Positions 47,822 to 56,837 of a stretch of 64,000 nucleotides of DNA are shown piece after piece. Below the pieces are notes generated by a model, which had not been told where the DNA came from, made no database searches, and saw only the letters and a list, made by a program, of their open reading frames with translations. This DNA comes from an uncultured Burkholderiales bacterium (GTDB lineage Bacteria; Pseudomonadota; Gammaproteobacteria; Burkholderiales; Burkholderiaceae_C). The translations under genes were made by a program, and so were the position numbers. The DNA is taken from contig CAITYM010000078.1 in the NCBI GenBank assembly GCA_903896615.1, forward strand, positions 1-64,000. Reading direction: 5' to 3'. Position 1 is the first letter of the stretch. Every line of letters begins with the position of its first letter.

Positions 47822-48406
47822 TTATTTAATCTGTACAGATGAGGTAAACGTACTTACCATCTCTTTTTTCTGATCAATAGGTACTGTGCTGTATAAAGCG
47901 ATTTGATATAAAGTGTTTTTATAACCAAACCAAATAAACTTGGCCGTTACGCCGCTTGTATTCTTGACTTCAATAGACTGGGCTTTTGGATTTAATACTC
48001 CATTGATTCCAATCCAATCTTGCATATCAATTTGTTGCTCCACCCCCAAGGATCTTAAACTGGCTAACTCCCATAAATGCATCCACTTTTTTAATTCTTT
48101 ATCAACACTCCCACCCTGAGGGTTACCAGACTTTAAGATCGACTCCATTTCTATATTACTGACAGCAAATTGCACACCGTCTTTTTCGCAACCAACCATA
48201 TTGACCACTACTGCTCTAGCTACTGCATCTATTTCAAGCGGAATCTCGCGCGCTGCAGTACTTGGGCTGCAAGGTATCCAAATACTGACGCCAAGGTCGC
48301 CGACGTTGACTTCCCGCCAGTTTATCCCCTGTGAACATGCAGTAGGAAATACAATCAAAGTTAGAACTGCTAACTTTGCGTATCTAAATAGTTGGGACAA
48401 GTTCAT
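47822..48406 (-). CDS. Predicted lipoprotein, function unknown
   Basis: A protein of about 194 residues from ATG 48406. Its N-terminus has basic residues, then AVLTLIVFPTAC, a signal peptide with a lipobox-like PTAC. The mature domain (SQGINWREVNVGDLGVSIWI, then a Cys-containing VVNMVGCEKDGVQFAVS) shows no motif I recognise. An in-frame ATG at 48478 would put 24 residues before the signal, which is less plausible. It precedes an MFS gene by four bases. Confidence 0.75.
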   Translation of the reverse strand: MNLSQLFRYAKLAVLTLIVFPTACSQGINWREVNVGDLGVSIWIPCSPSTAAREIPLEIDAVARAVVVNMVGCEKDGVQFAVSNIEMESILKSGNPQGGSVDKELKKWMHLWELASLRSLGVEQQIDMQDWIGINGVLNPKAQSIEVKNTSGVTAKFIWFGYKNTLYQIALYSTVPIDQKKEMVSTFTSSVQIK

Positions 48407-48526
48407 TTGGCTATTAATCAAAGGCATATTCGCTGATACAGTATCAATTTCTTGTTTTGATCGAAGACTTGCTTCCATTTTTCTTTATCAGGCTATTGTG
48501 CCCTTAATAACTTCTATTTCCCCTTT

Positions 48527-49771
48527 ATGAACTCACTTGACGGAATTCGCGTTTTAGATTTATCTAGGGTCCTTGCAGGTCCTTGGTGTACGCAAACATT
48601 AGCAGATTTAGGGGCTGATGTTATAAAGGTTGAACGCCCTGGCTCAGGCGATGATACCCGCGGATGGGGGCCCCCTTTTCTCAAGGACGACGAGGGTAAT
48701 CCTACAAAAGAGGCCGCCTACTACTTAGGTACAAATCGAAACAAACGATCCCTTACTTGTGATATCTCCCATCCGAGGGGACAAGAACTGATCAAACTCC
48801 TTATTTTAGAGTGTGATGTATTCATAGAAAATTTTAAAGTAGGGGATATGAAGCGTTACGGTCTTGACTACGAGACTCTTAAGCTCATCAATCCAAAACT
48901 TGTTTATTGCAGTATCACTGGCTTTGGTCAAACTGGACCCTACAAAGACAGAGCGGGATACGACTATGCCGTACAGGGTATCGGCGGACTCATGAGTATT
49001 ACAGGTGAGCGAGATGATCTTGGCGGTGGCCCTCAAAAGGTGGGCGTCGCGGTTGCAGATCTTTTTACCGGCATGTACTCCTGTGTCGGTATCCTTGCCG
49101 CCCTCAGGCACGCACAACTCAGCGGCCAAGGGCAATACCTTGATATGGCACTTCTTGATACACAAGTGGCCATGCTTGCTAACTTAGGTGCAAACTATTT
49201 AACAGATGGCCAATTTAGTGGAAATATTCCTGGTCGTATGGGCAATGCACATCAAAACATCGTACCGTATCAAGTTTTTGAAGTTGCTCCCAATTTATCG
49301 GGAGAACGAGAATTTATCATTCTTGCAGTTGGTAACGACCGTCAATTTGCAAAATTTTGCGAAGTAGCTAATAAAGAATGGCACCACGATCCTCGCTTTT
49401 CACTTAACCAAGACCGTGTTCGTCACCGCAATCTCTTGGTTCCTGAACTACAGGCATGTCTCCTAACACGCCCTAAACTCGTCTGGCTAAAAGCACTTGA
49501 AGCTGCAAAAGTACCCTGCGGCGCCATCAACAATTTTGCTGAAGTATTTCAAGATCCCCAAGTCAGAGCGCGAGAAATGATTCACTCATGGGAGCATCCA
49601 AACAATGCCAAAGTTGAATTGGTCGCAAGTCCTCTTAAATTATCTAAAACTCCCGTCCAACACAAACATGCTCCGCCGCTACTAGGACAGCACTCTACAG
49701 AGATTTTGAAAGATCTACTTAAACTAAGTGATAGTGCAATTACTGATTTAAGATCAAATAAAATTATTTGA
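48527..49771 (+). CDS. CaiB/BaiF (class III) CoA transferase
   Basis: Moves CoA between carboxylic acids. It has 414 residues. The N-terminal block LDGIRVLDLSRVLAGPWCTQ and ADLGADVIKVERPGSGDDTR is characteristic. The catalytic Asp is in YLDMALLDTQVAML (about residue 210), and SITGFGQTGPYKDRAGYDY is also conserved. Substrates (formyl-, succinyl-, carnitine- and other esters) cannot be read from sequence. It starts with ATG and diverges from the lipoprotein gene. Confidence 0.93.
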   Translation: MNSLDGIRVLDLSRVLAGPWCTQTLADLGADVIKVERPGSGDDTRGWGPPFLKDDEGNPTKEAAYYLGTNRNKRSLTCDISHPRGQELIKLLILECDVFIENFKVGDMKRYGLDYETLKLINPKLVYCSITGFGQTGPYKDRAGYDYAVQGIGGLMSITGERDDLGGGPQKVGVAVADLFTGMYSCVGILAALRHAQLSGQGQYLDMALLDTQVAMLANLGANYLTDGQFSGNIPGRMGNAHQNIVPYQVFEVAPNLSGEREFIILAVGNDRQFAKFCEVANKEWHHDPRFSLNQDRVRHRNLLVPELQACLLTRPKLVWLKALEAAKVPCGAINNFAEVFQDPQVRAREMIHSWEHPNNAKVELVASPLKLSKTPVQHKHAPPLLGQHSTEILKDLLKLSDSAITDLRSNKII

Positions 49772-49777
49772 TCTTAA
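49748..49777 (+). terminator. Inverted repeat terminator spanning the CoA-transferase stop
   Basis: TTAAGATCAAATAA (49748-49761) is the exact inverse complement of TTATTTGATCTTAA (49764-49777), a 14-bp AT-rich palindrome. The TGA stop (49769-49771) lies in the right arm. It is followed by ATTTCATTTTC, so it can act as a terminator for the CoA-transferase message against the converging cytochrome gene. Confidence 0.5.
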
Positions 49778-49808
49778 ATTTCATTTTCTCAATATGTTTT
49801 AGGATCCC

Positions 49809-50270
49809 TTATTTGGACCTAAAGCTATCGTGACAGTTTTTACATGCGCCAGCGGTTGCAGCAAAAGCAGTTTTTAGGTCCTCTATTTTTCCAGTTTTAC
49901 CAGCCGTTGCAAGTTTTGCGGTCTCTGCTATTAATTTATCTTGTGCCTCTTTGAATTTCCCTGGTTCCATCCAAATTTCACCTTTTGCCTTTGTCTCGCC
50001 CTTATCAGTCCCCTCGGCAAATGCAGGCCAAGGTAGTTTAGACATTACCTCTACTACTGAAGCGCTCTCGGCTGCTACTTTTGGATCATAGGGCACCTTG
50101 CCTTGAACCATAGATCCTATTTGACCAAATTGAGTTCCCATTACAAAGAATACGCTTTTTCTGTATTTGATTGCGTCCTCAGGCTTGCCGAATTGCTGTG
50201 CGCTGGCATTTGATAAAACAACAGCGCTCAGCCACAATCCCAATCCAATAATCTTAATCATTTTCTTCAT
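49809..50270 (-). CDS. Cytochrome c' (class II cytochrome c)
   Basis: A periplasmic four-helix haem protein of 153 residues. A signal peptide (MKKMIKIIGLGLWLSAVVLS, cleaved near NASA) precedes the mature part. The C-terminal haem-binding site is CKNCH in AGACKNCHDSFR, at the very end as in class II cytochromes. The family binds NO/CO or serves as electron carrier. It diverges from a b-type cytochrome gene, its likely partner. Confidence 0.93.
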   Translation of the reverse strand: MKKMIKIIGLGLWLSAVVLSNASAQQFGKPEDAIKYRKSVFFVMGTQFGQIGSMVQGKVPYDPKVAAESASVVEVMSKLPWPAFAEGTDKGETKAKGEIWMEPGKFKEAQDKLIAETAKLATAGKTGKIEDLKTAFAATAGACKNCHDSFRSK

Positions 50271-50407
50271 ATTCCAATCTCCCTTTTATTAACAACACCT
50301 TTAGCCTAAAGAATATGAATAATACTATGATTAATTGATTTTTGCTTTTCCCCCCATGTCAATCTAACTCGCAACTTACCTTACCCACTCCTGATCAACT
50401 GACTTCT

Positions 50408-51142
50408 ATGCACAAAATCCTCGTCTGGGACCTACCTACTCGTCTTTTCCATTGGCTTTTAGTCCTTGTTATTTCATCGCAGTTCATTACGGGCCTATTA
50501 GGCGGAGTATGGCTCAATCTTCATGGGCTGCTAGGTTATTTAACTCTCAGTCTTATTGTTTTCCGAATTTTTTGGGGATTCTGGGGCGGTTATTGGTCGC
50601 GCTTCATTAACTTTATTCCCAATTCCACACGCTTTTTTCACTATTTAAAGTCAACGCGAATTTTTTCTACCTTCTCTCGCGCCCCTACACGCAATCATGA
50701 ACTAGACAACTTCCGCCAGCACAGAACGGTACCAGTTTCAAATCCTTATCCCGGTCACAATCCGTTAGGTGCTTTGTCCGTCTTCATGATGTTACTTGTA
50801 CTAACGCTCCAAGTTGTTTCTGGCCTAATGAGTGATGACGATATTGCCTTTTCAGGCCCCTTCAGCCGTCTTGTCAACAACAATACGGTTGATTGGATGA
50901 CTTGGTATCATTCCTGCGTAGGCTATTACATTCTTTTATTTCTTATTGTTCTTCACGTCTCAGCAATTCTTTACTACAAATTTGTCAAGTCTGAGTATCT
51001 CACCTCAGTCATGATTCACGGGTACAAAAAAATAGAGGCCCCTGCTGTGGCCTCCATTGATACGATGACTAAAAGGCTATTAGCCCTTGTGTTTTTTCTG
51101 GTCAGTGTTTTGCTCGTATATCTCTTGCTTTGTCTTGCTTAA
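50408..51142 (+). CDS. Cytochrome b561-type membrane protein
   Basis: An inner-membrane di-haem b-type cytochrome of about 244 residues from ATG 50408. The four-helix core has His ligands in WDLPTRLFHWLLVLVI, NLHGLLGYLTLSLIVFR, WYHSCVGYYILLFLIVLH and neighbouring segments. A fifth hydrophobic helix follows at the C-terminus. The upstream in-frame region (50342-) is not conserved. It diverges from cytochrome c' and converges with the peroxiredoxin gene, stop codons three bases apart. Confidence 0.9.
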   Translation: MHKILVWDLPTRLFHWLLVLVISSQFITGLLGGVWLNLHGLLGYLTLSLIVFRIFWGFWGGYWSRFINFIPNSTRFFHYLKSTRIFSTFSRAPTRNHELDNFRQHRTVPVSNPYPGHNPLGALSVFMMLLVLTLQVVSGLMSDDDIAFSGPFSRLVNNNTVDWMTWYHSCVGYYILLFLIVLHVSAILYYKFVKSEYLTSVMIHGYKKIEAPAVASIDTMTKRLLALVFFLVSVLLVYLLLCLA

Positions 51143-51144
51143 AG

Positions 51145-51651
51145 TTAATGCTTGACCTGTGACAACATAGTTGAAGCATCACTTACTTCAAACCCACCTG
51201 CAGCTTCGATGTTGAGTGTGACAACTTTTCCATCTTTCACTAACATTGAATAACGATTGCTGCGCAAACCCATGCCTCGAGCAGTTAAATCAAGCGTCAG
51301 GCCAGTTCCCTTTGTAAACTCGGCACTCCCGTCCGCTAGCATTCGTACTTTACCAACGCTCTTTTGGTCTCTTGCCCATGCACCCATCACAAAAGCATCA
51401 TTAACGCTGATACACCAAATCTCGTCGACACCTGCACTTATGAATTGATCGAACTTCTCAACATACCCAGGAACATGCTTTGCAGAACAAGTAGGCGTAA
51501 AGGCACCTGGTAATGCAAAAATAACAATTGTTTTACCTGCTGATGCTTTTGCAACGTCAACGGCATTTGGCCCGATGCTACATCCCTCACCTTCAACCTC
51601 AGAATACTCCATTAATGTTGTATGCGGAATTTGATCTCCAATTTTTATCAT
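51145..51651 (-). CDS. Peroxiredoxin, Prx5 type
   Basis: Thiol peroxidase of 168 residues. The peroxidatic Cys is in PGAFTPTCSAKHVPGY (about residue 55). EIWCISVNDAFVMGAWARDQ and GLRSNRYSMLVKDG match the Prx5 group, which often uses glutaredoxin or glutathione. It starts with ATG; AAGGAG is about 6 bases upstream, immediately after a GGGCT/AGCCC hairpin (51664-51676). It sits downstream of the S10 operon terminator, in place of rplN. Confidence 0.93.
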   Translation of the reverse strand: MIKIGDQIPHTTLMEYSEVEGEGCSIGPNAVDVAKASAGKTIVIFALPGAFTPTCSAKHVPGYVEKFDQFISAGVDEIWCISVNDAFVMGAWARDQKSVGKVRMLADGSAEFTKGTGLTLDLTARGMGLRSNRYSMLVKDGKVVTLNIEAAGGFEVSDASTMLSQVKH

Positions 51652-51703
51652 GTGATGCTCCTTAGGGCTTTTAGCCCCGTTTATGTGTTGAATTCTTAAA
51701 ATA

Positions 51704-51741
51704 GAAAACGGCTCAAAATACTTACGTATTGTGAGCCGTTT
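51704..51741 (-). terminator. Intrinsic terminator of the S10 operon after rpsQ
   Basis: AAAACGGCTCA (51704-51714) pairs perfectly with TGAGCCGTTTT (51731-51741), with an inner AATAC/GTATT extension around TTAC. On the minus strand it is followed by CTATTTT. It lies 33 bases past the rpsQ stop, a strong end to the ribosomal transcript. Confidence 0.85.
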
Positions 51742-51773
51742 TGAAGACTTTCGCTGTATGGATCTAAATAAGC

Positions 51774-52049
51774 TTAAACCATTTCAGCTTTTTCGATCAA
51801 ACGAGTAGCAACCCAATTCTTAGTTTTAGAAATCGGACGACTTTCAGTTATCTCAATAACATCCCCCATATGAAATTCGCTCTTCTCATCATGGGCGTGG
51901 TACTTACTTGATTTAGCAACGATTTTGCCGTAAAGCGCATGTTTTACACGACGCTCGACAAGGACCGTTACAGTTTTTTCTCTTTTATCGCTAACAACCT
52001 TGCCAATCAAGGTGCGATTGAGGGATTTTTTGGCTTCCGTCATGGTCAC
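51774..52049 (-). CDS. rpsQ: 30S ribosomal protein S17
   Basis: Primary 16S-binding small-subunit protein, 91 residues. [22 protein letters not shown] and [20 protein letters not shown] are conserved S17 blocks. The start ATG overlaps the rpmC stop (ATGA). It is the last ribosomal gene before a terminator, not followed by rplN. Confidence 0.97.
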   Translation of the reverse strand: MTMTEAKKSLNRTLIGKVVSDKREKTVTVLVERRVKHALYGKIVAKSSKYHAHDEKSEFHMGDVIEITESRPISKTKNWVATRLIEKAEMV

Positions 52050-52246
52050 TCCTTAGTTGTTGCAAGCTTTTCAGCAAGGATTGTTTTAGCACGTGCGATA
52101 CTGCGACGAGTCACACGGAGTTGAGCGGTGTTATTTAACTGTTGGGTTGCTTTTTGCATGCGCAAATTGAAATGCGCTTTTTGCAAAGATTTAACCTCTT
52201 CAGTAACACCTGCTGTGTCTTTGGCTCTTAATTCAGTTGATTTCAT
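52046..52246 (-). CDS. rpmC: 50S ribosomal protein L29
   Basis: A short two-helix protein near the exit tunnel, 66 residues. [33 protein letters not shown] matches L29, followed by [12 protein letters not shown]. It starts with ATG and lies 17 bases after rplP. Confidence 0.96.
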   Translation of the reverse strand: MKSTELRAKDTAGVTEEVKSLQKAHFNLRMQKATQQLNNTAQLRVTRRSIARAKTILAEKLATTKE

Positions 52247-52263
52247 AATTTAATTCTCCTGAA

Positions 52264-52680
52264 TTATTGACCAAGCATACGGGCCACGAAAGTGGTACGC
52301 AGTGGTAATTTTGCTGCTGCCAAGCGGAACGCTTCGCGTGCTAACTCTTCTGAAACGCCTACGATTTCGTAAAGTATTTTCCCTGGCTGAATCTCAGCTA
52401 CGTAGTACTCAGGATTTCCCTTGCCGTTACCCATACGAACTTCAGCAGGTTTTTGAGAGATTGGTTTATCAGGAAATATACGAATCCAAATACGTCCGCC
52501 ACGTTTAACGTGTCTTGAGATTGCACGGCGTGCAGACTCAATTTGACGAGCTGTTAAACGACCACGGTCTGTTGATTTCAAACCGAAGTCACCGAAAGCA
52601 ACGGAGTTTCCACGAGTTGCTACACCCGTATTACGTCCTTTTTGCTCTTTTCTAAATTTACGCCGTGCCGGTTGCAGCAT
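52264..52680 (-). CDS. rplP: 50S ribosomal protein L16
   Basis: Central protuberance/A-site protein of 138 residues. [40 protein letters not shown] and [22 protein letters not shown] are diagnostic. Its ATG follows the rpsC stop by two bases, giving tight coupling. Confidence 0.97.
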   Translation of the reverse strand: MLQPARRKFRKEQKGRNTGVATRGNSVAFGDFGLKSTDRGRLTARQIESARRAISRHVKRGGRIWIRIFPDKPISQKPAEVRMGNGKGNPEYYVAEIQPGKILYEIVGVSEELAREAFRLAAAKLPLRTTFVARMLGQ

Positions 52681-52682
52681 GG

Positions 52683-53573
52683 TTATTCTCCTTGACCGTC
52701 CGCAGCCGTGCCAGTGGATGCGGGCGCGCTAACTTTTCTGACGCGCTTGACGGTAGTTTTAGGGGCATCTGTTGCTTCGAGTGGTTTATCACTTCCATCA
52801 TCAGGTGCGGCATTGGTTCCAGCTGGGCGACGTCCACCCGTGCGAGCGGGACGATCAGTTCCAGGACGACTATCAGGACGGCGTGTTCCACGTGGACGAC
52901 GCTCTTCTTCTGTACGCGGCTCAGCAACAACTGGCGCATCATTTCGACCAAGTGTGTCTCCCTTGTAAACCCAAACTTTTACGCCAATAATGCCGTAAGT
53001 TGTTTTAGCTTCAGAGAAACCATAATCGATATCAGCTCTTAAAGTATGGAGTGGTACACGTCCCTCTCTATACCATTCTGTTCTTGCAATCTCAATACCG
53101 TTCAAACGTCCAGAAGACATGATCTTGATACCCTGTGCACCTAAGCGCATGGCATTTTGCATTGCACGCTTCATTGCACGACGGAACATGATCCGTTTTT
53201 CCAATTGCTGAGTAATGCTGTCAGAAATTAACTGGGCGTCAATTTCAGGCTTGCGAACTTCTTCGATATTGACAGCTACAGGTACGCCTAAACGCAACGC
53301 TAGCTCTTTTTTGAGTAATTCAATATCTTCGCCTTTTTTACCAATCACAACACCTGGTCGTGCTGAAAAGATAGTAATGCGCGCGTTCTTTGCTGGACGC
53401 TCAATCAAGATTCTTGAAACTGCCGCATTTTTCAATTTGGCTTTTAGGTACTCGCGAACCTTAATGTCTTCTTGCAACATACCAGCGAAATCACTGTTAT
53501 TTGCATACCAACGACTTGACCAATTTCGACTCACTGAGAGTCTAAAACCGGTTGGGTGTATTTTTTGTCCCAT
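52683..53573 (-). CDS. rpsC: 30S ribosomal protein S3 with long C-terminal extension
   Basis: S3 shapes the mRNA entry channel. I start it at ATG 53573 ([12 protein letters not shown]), giving 296 residues. KH-domain and core motifs are [28 protein letters not shown] and [32 protein letters not shown]. After about residue 215 a low-complexity tail of roughly 80 residues begins (Arg/Pro/Thr/Asp/Gly-rich, then Ala/Ser/Lys). E. coli S3 is 233 residues, and extended tails are known in Burkholderiales. An upstream in-frame extension belongs to rplV overlap. Confidence 0.95.
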   Translation of the reverse strand: MGQKIHPTGFRLSVSRNWSSRWYANNSDFAGMLQEDIKVREYLKAKLKNAAVSRILIERPAKNARITIFSARPGVVIGKKGEDIELLKKELALRLGVPVAVNIEEVRKPEIDAQLISDSITQQLEKRIMFRRAMKRAMQNAMRLGAQGIKIMSSGRLNGIEIARTEWYREGRVPLHTLRADIDYGFSEAKTTYGIIGVKVWVYKGDTLGRNDAPVVAEPRTEEERRPRGTRRPDSRPGTDRPARTGGRRPAGTNAAPDDGSDKPLEATDAPKTTVKRVRKVSAPASTGTAADGQGE

Positions 53574-53586
53574 TCTTGTGTACCTT

Positions 53587-53922
53587 TCAGTTGCCAACCG
53601 TCACGTACACATGGCACGTGGGCTTAACGATTTGATTGCCACGACCTTTGGCACGTGCTGTAAAGCGCTTGAGCGAAGGACCCTGCTCAACATAGATGGT
53701 TTTGACCATTAACTCGTCAATGTCAGCACCATCATTATGTTCAGCATTCGCAATTGCAGACTCCAACACCTTTTTAACGATGCCAGCGGCCTTCTTTTGC
53801 GTGAAATTCAATATGTTTAAAGCCTGATCTACTTTTTTGCCTCTGATCAGATCCGCAACTAATCGGCCCTTGTCGACAGATAAGCGGACACCTTTGAGAA
53901 CTGCGCGTGTTTGCATAACCAC
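53587..53922 (-). CDS. rplV: 50S ribosomal protein L22
   Basis: Tunnel-lining protein of 111 residues. [49 protein letters not shown] and the C-terminal RAKGRGNQI loop region are typical. The start at ATG 53922 is two codons longer than some orthologues. It lies between rpsS and rpsC. Confidence 0.96.
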   Translation of the reverse strand: MVMQTRAVLKGVRLSVDKGRLVADLIRGKKVDQALNILNFTQKKAAGIVKKVLESAIANAEHNDGADIDELMVKTIYVEQGPSLKRFTARAKGRGNQIVKPTCHVYVTVGN

Positions 53923-53925
53923 TCC

Positions 53926-54204
53926 TTACTTCTTTTGGACTTTCTTGTCCGCAGGGTGACCTTTGAAAGTGCGAGTCAAGGCGAATTCGCCAAGCTTATG
54001 CCCTACCATTTGGTCGGTTATATAAACAGGAACGTGTTGCTTTCCGTTGTGGACTGCAATCGTTAACCCTATAAATTCAGGCAGGATCATCGAGCGACGC
54101 GACCATGTCTTAATTGGTTTTTTATCCTTGATGGCTACGGCTTTATCAACCTTGCTCATCAAGTGATGATCCACAAATGGACCTTTTTTAAGCGAACGTG
54201 TCAT
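53926..54204 (-). CDS. rpsS: 30S ribosomal protein S19
   Basis: Small-subunit head protein of 92 residues. [41 protein letters not shown] and [17 protein letters not shown] are unmistakable. It follows rplB by 11 bases and precedes rplV by three. Confidence 0.97.
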   Translation of the reverse strand: MTRSLKKGPFVDHHLMSKVDKAVAIKDKKPIKTWSRRSMILPEFIGLTIAVHNGKQHVPVYITDQMVGHKLGEFALTRTFKGHPADKKVQKK

Positions 54205-54215
54205 TTGCTATTCCC

Positions 54216-55040
54216 TTATTTCTTACGACGCGAAACAATCATGACTTGCGTCCGCTTGTTATTGCGAGTTCTATAACCCTTGGTCAAATTGCCCCAAGGA
54301 TCCACTGGTGCACGACCTTCACCTGTCTTGCCTTCACCGCCGCCGTGAGGGTGATCAACAGGGTTCATAGCCACACCGCGAACTGTTGGACGGATACCCA
54401 TCCAACGCTTCACACCAGCCTTACCCAATTGACGCAGACTATGCTCTTCATTAGCTACCTCACCAATGGTTGCTCTGCACTCAATGTGAATCTTTCTAAC
54501 CTCACCTGAGCGCATACGCACTTGAGCGTAAGTACCTTCACGCGCCAAAAGGGTCGCAGAGGCACCTGCAGAGCGCGCAATTTGCGCACCTTTTCCAGGC
54601 TTGATCTCTATACAGTGAATCGTTGATCCAACTGGTATGTTGCGTATCGGCAGAGTATTTCCAGCGCGAATCGGAGCTTCAGATCCGCTCATGATTGTTG
54701 CGCCGACTTCTAAACCTCGCGGCGCAATAATGTAGCGACGCTCACCATCTGCATAGCAAACCAGTGCAATATGCGCAGTCCGGTTTGGATCGTACTCAAC
54801 GCGCTCTACTTTTGCTGGGATACCGTCTTTACCACGAACAAAGTCTACAACTCGGTAATGGTGCTTGTGACCACCACCTTTGTGTCTTGTTGTGATGTGA
54901 CCATTGTTGTTACGACCTGCCTTTTGGAATTGTGGCTCTAATAGAGGCGCAAATCCTGGGCCTTTGTACAAGTGATCTCTTGTCACTTTCACCACAGCAC
55001 GTTGGCCGGGTGAGGTTGGTTTCATCTTAATAACAGCCAT
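54216..55040 (-). CDS. rplB: 50S ribosomal protein L2
   Basis: Universal peptidyl-transferase-region protein of 274 residues. [33 protein letters not shown] and the C-terminal [17 protein letters not shown] are diagnostic. It starts with ATG, two bases after the rplW stop. Confidence 0.98.
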   Translation of the reverse strand: MAVIKMKPTSPGQRAVVKVTRDHLYKGPGFAPLLEPQFQKAGRNNNGHITTRHKGGGHKHHYRVVDFVRGKDGIPAKVERVEYDPNRTAHIALVCYADGERRYIIAPRGLEVGATIMSGSEAPIRAGNTLPIRNIPVGSTIHCIEIKPGKGAQIARSAGASATLLAREGTYAQVRMRSGEVRKIHIECRATIGEVANEEHSLRQLGKAGVKRWMGIRPTVRGVAMNPVDHPHGGGEGKTGEGRAPVDPWGNLTKGYRTRNNKRTQVMIVSRRKK

Positions 55041-55042
55041 GA

Positions 55043-55375
55043 TTAAGCAGACTCCCCAGATAGGTTGAGCTCTTGTCCAGGCTTGAGCGTAACATATGCC
55101 TTGCGGATATTATCGCGACGCCCCATAGAGCGGCCGAATCGTTTTGACTTACCTTTAATTGACACAACTGAGACACCCTTAACCTCCACCTTGAACATAA
55201 GTTCGACAGCAGCTTTAATCTCAGGTTTTGTTGCATCTTGCAATACTTTAAAGGTAACCGTATTGTTCTTTTCGGCAACCATTGTCGCCTTCTCAGAAAC
55301 AATTGGCTCTACCAGAACTTGCATCAAACGACCCTCGTCGTAGACCGTACCGTGCGTGTTGTGTCCGTAACTCAT
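55043..55375 (-). CDS. rplW: 50S ribosomal protein L23
   Basis: Exit-tunnel protein where nascent-chain factors dock, 110 residues. [23 protein letters not shown] and [24 protein letters not shown] match L23. The ATG overlaps the rplD stop (ATGA). The first ~16 residues ([16 protein letters not shown]) form a variable extension typical of Burkholderiales. Confidence 0.96.
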   Translation of the reverse strand: MSYGHNTHGTVYDEGRLMQVLVEPIVSEKATMVAEKNNTVTFKVLQDATKPEIKAAVELMFKVEVKGVSVVSIKGKSKRFGRSMGRRDNIRKAYVTLKPGQELNLSGESA

Positions 55376-55992
55376 GCGAACATCTCCTTGAGTTTATCCA
55401 TCGCACCCTTAGTCACTAATATCTTTTTGTAGTGAACTAAAGATAATGGATCAGCATAGCGAGCCTCAACAACCAATACATTGGCTAGATTTCTAGAAGC
55501 CAAGTACAAGTTATCGTCAACCTCATCAGAGATCACCATCACAGAGGACAGATTCATAGCCTTGAACTTAGCCGCTAGGAGCTTAGTCTTGGGTGAGTCA
55601 ACTTTTAAAGCGTCAACCACGGCAAGTCTTCCCTCTCTTGCCAATTGCGAGAAAATGGAAGCCATACCAGCTCGGTACATCTTCTTGTTGATTTTTTGCG
55701 TAAAGTTTTCGTCAGGCATATTTGGAAAAATACGACCTCCGCCTCTCCACAGTGGAGAAGACGTCATACCGGCACGCGCACGTCCCGTACCCTTTTGACG
55801 GAACGGCTTTTTGGTAGAGTGCTTGACTTGTTCGCGGTCTTTTTGAGCCCTTGTACCTTGTCTTGCATTTGCCTGGAACGCAACTACGATTTGGTGAACC
55901 AAATCTTCGTTGTAATCGCGACCAAAAACTGTCTCAGGAGCGTCATATTTCGCAGACGCTTGCCCCTGGTCATTTAGGAGTTCTAATTGCAT
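55372..55992 (-). CDS. rplD: 50S ribosomal protein L4
   Basis: Tunnel protein; in E. coli also the autogenous regulator of the S10 operon. It has 206 residues. [19 protein letters not shown] and [20 protein letters not shown] are diagnostic. Start and rplC stop share one base (TAATG). Whether L4 regulates this operon is unknown; the leader before rplC is short and its only clear hairpin is at 56754-56769. Confidence 0.97.
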   Translation of the reverse strand: MQLELLNDQGQASAKYDAPETVFGRDYNEDLVHQIVVAFQANARQGTRAQKDREQVKHSTKKPFRQKGTGRARAGMTSSPLWRGGGRIFPNMPDENFTQKINKKMYRAGMASIFSQLAREGRLAVVDALKVDSPKTKLLAAKFKAMNLSSVMVISDEVDDNLYLASRNLANVLVVEARYADPLSLVHYKKILVTKGAMDKLKEMFA

Positions 55993-56675
55993 TAGTTAGC
56001 CCCCTTTGAGTCTGATTTTGATGTCGCCTTAATAGCATGGCGGACAGTTACATAGCCACCAGAAGCACCAGGCACAGCGCCACGAATCATTAGCAACTGT
56101 CTTGCTTCATCAATACGAATCACATCTAGATTTTGAGTAGTAACCGTTACATCACCCAAGTGACCAGACATTTTTTTACCCGGAAATACACGTCCAGGAT
56201 CCTGAGCCATAGAAATAGACCCAGGCACGTTGTGCGAACGGCTGTTACCGTGTGAAGCACGCTGTGATTTGAAGTTGTGACGCTTAATAGTTCCAGTAAA
56301 GCCCTTACCAATGGATGTACCCTGCACATCCACCTTTTGACCAACCGCAAACACATCTGTAACCGGCACCGAGGTTCCAGCCTGGTACTTACCAGCTGTA
56401 TCAGATGTAACTCTAAATTCTTGTGTGATTTGGCCCGCTTCGACCCCGGCCTTAGCCAAGTGTCCAGCCTGCGCCTTGTTTACGCGTGATGCGCGGCGCT
56501 GCCCAAACGTAACCTGCAAGGCTACGTATCCATCATTTTCCTGGGTTTTGACCTGGGTAACGCGGTTATTTGAAACATCTACTACAGTGACTGGAACTGT
56601 GTCCCCTTCATCCGTAAATAGGCGCATCATGCCAACCTTGCGGCCCAGCAACCCCAAACGATTGCTTTGACTCAT
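55992..56675 (-). CDS. rplC: 50S ribosomal protein L3
   Basis: Early-assembly 23S-binding protein of 227 residues. [41 protein letters not shown] and [23 protein letters not shown] are diagnostic. It starts with ATG after GGAG. It is the first gene of its transcription unit because a terminator and promoter lie between it and rpsJ. Confidence 0.97.
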   Translation of the reverse strand: MSQSNRLGLLGRKVGMMRLFTDEGDTVPVTVVDVSNNRVTQVKTQENDGYVALQVTFGQRRASRVNKAQAGHLAKAGVEAGQITQEFRVTSDTAGKYQAGTSVPVTDVFAVGQKVDVQGTSIGKGFTGTIKRHNFKSQRASHGNSRSHNVPGSISMAQDPGRVFPGKKMSGHLGDVTVTTQNLDVIRIDEARQLLMIRGAVPGASGGYVTVRHAIKATSKSDSKGAN

Positions 56676-56753
56676 TTTTTTCTCCAGTTCCTTACACCAC
56701 GCTCACTACAATTGGCAAGTGTGTTTTTTATGTGAAAGGCGGTTAATCGAACC

Positions 56754-56769
56754 CTACAATTTTTTGTAG
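56754..56769 (-). promoter_or_regulatory. Small hairpin in the rplC leader
   Basis: CTACAA/TTGTAG with a four-base loop lies about ten bases after the -10 element, near the presumed 5' end of the rplC transcript. It may protect the mRNA or take part in regulation; nothing more can be read. Confidence 0.35.
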
Positions 56770-56777
56770 AGCCTTAA

Positions 56778-56783
56778 ATTATA
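56778..56783 (-). promoter_or_regulatory. Extended -10 promoter of the rplC (S10) operon
   Basis: The minus strand reads TGTTATAAT, a perfect TATAAT with the TGn extension. No good -35 is visible at 16-18 bases. It lies directly downstream of the rpsJ terminator, so the S10 genes from rplC onward have their own start. Confidence 0.6.
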
Positions 56784-56796
56784 ACACCAAATAACA

Positions 56797-56818
56797 AGGG
56801 GCGCAATATAGCGCCCCT
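56797..56818 (-). terminator. Intrinsic terminator after rpsJ
   Basis: AGGGGCGC and GCGCCCCT form a perfect 8-bp stem with a six-base A/T loop. On the minus strand it is followed by TGTTATTT. It lies 20 bases past the rpsJ stop and separates the str-type transcript from rplC. Confidence 0.75.
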
Positions 56819-56837
56819 ATCTTCGAAATTAGTTGTC

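Noticed and set aside
49772-50407. FNR or other palindromic operator near the cytochrome genes
   Set aside because: ATGATTAATTGAT near 50330 is only loosely palindromic and does not fit TTGAT-N4-ATCAA.
52658-52990. Long open frames in other phases and on the plus strand across the rpsC tail
   Set aside because: They are shadows of the biased Arg/Pro/Asp codons of the S3 extension and have no ribosome binding site or recognisable domain.
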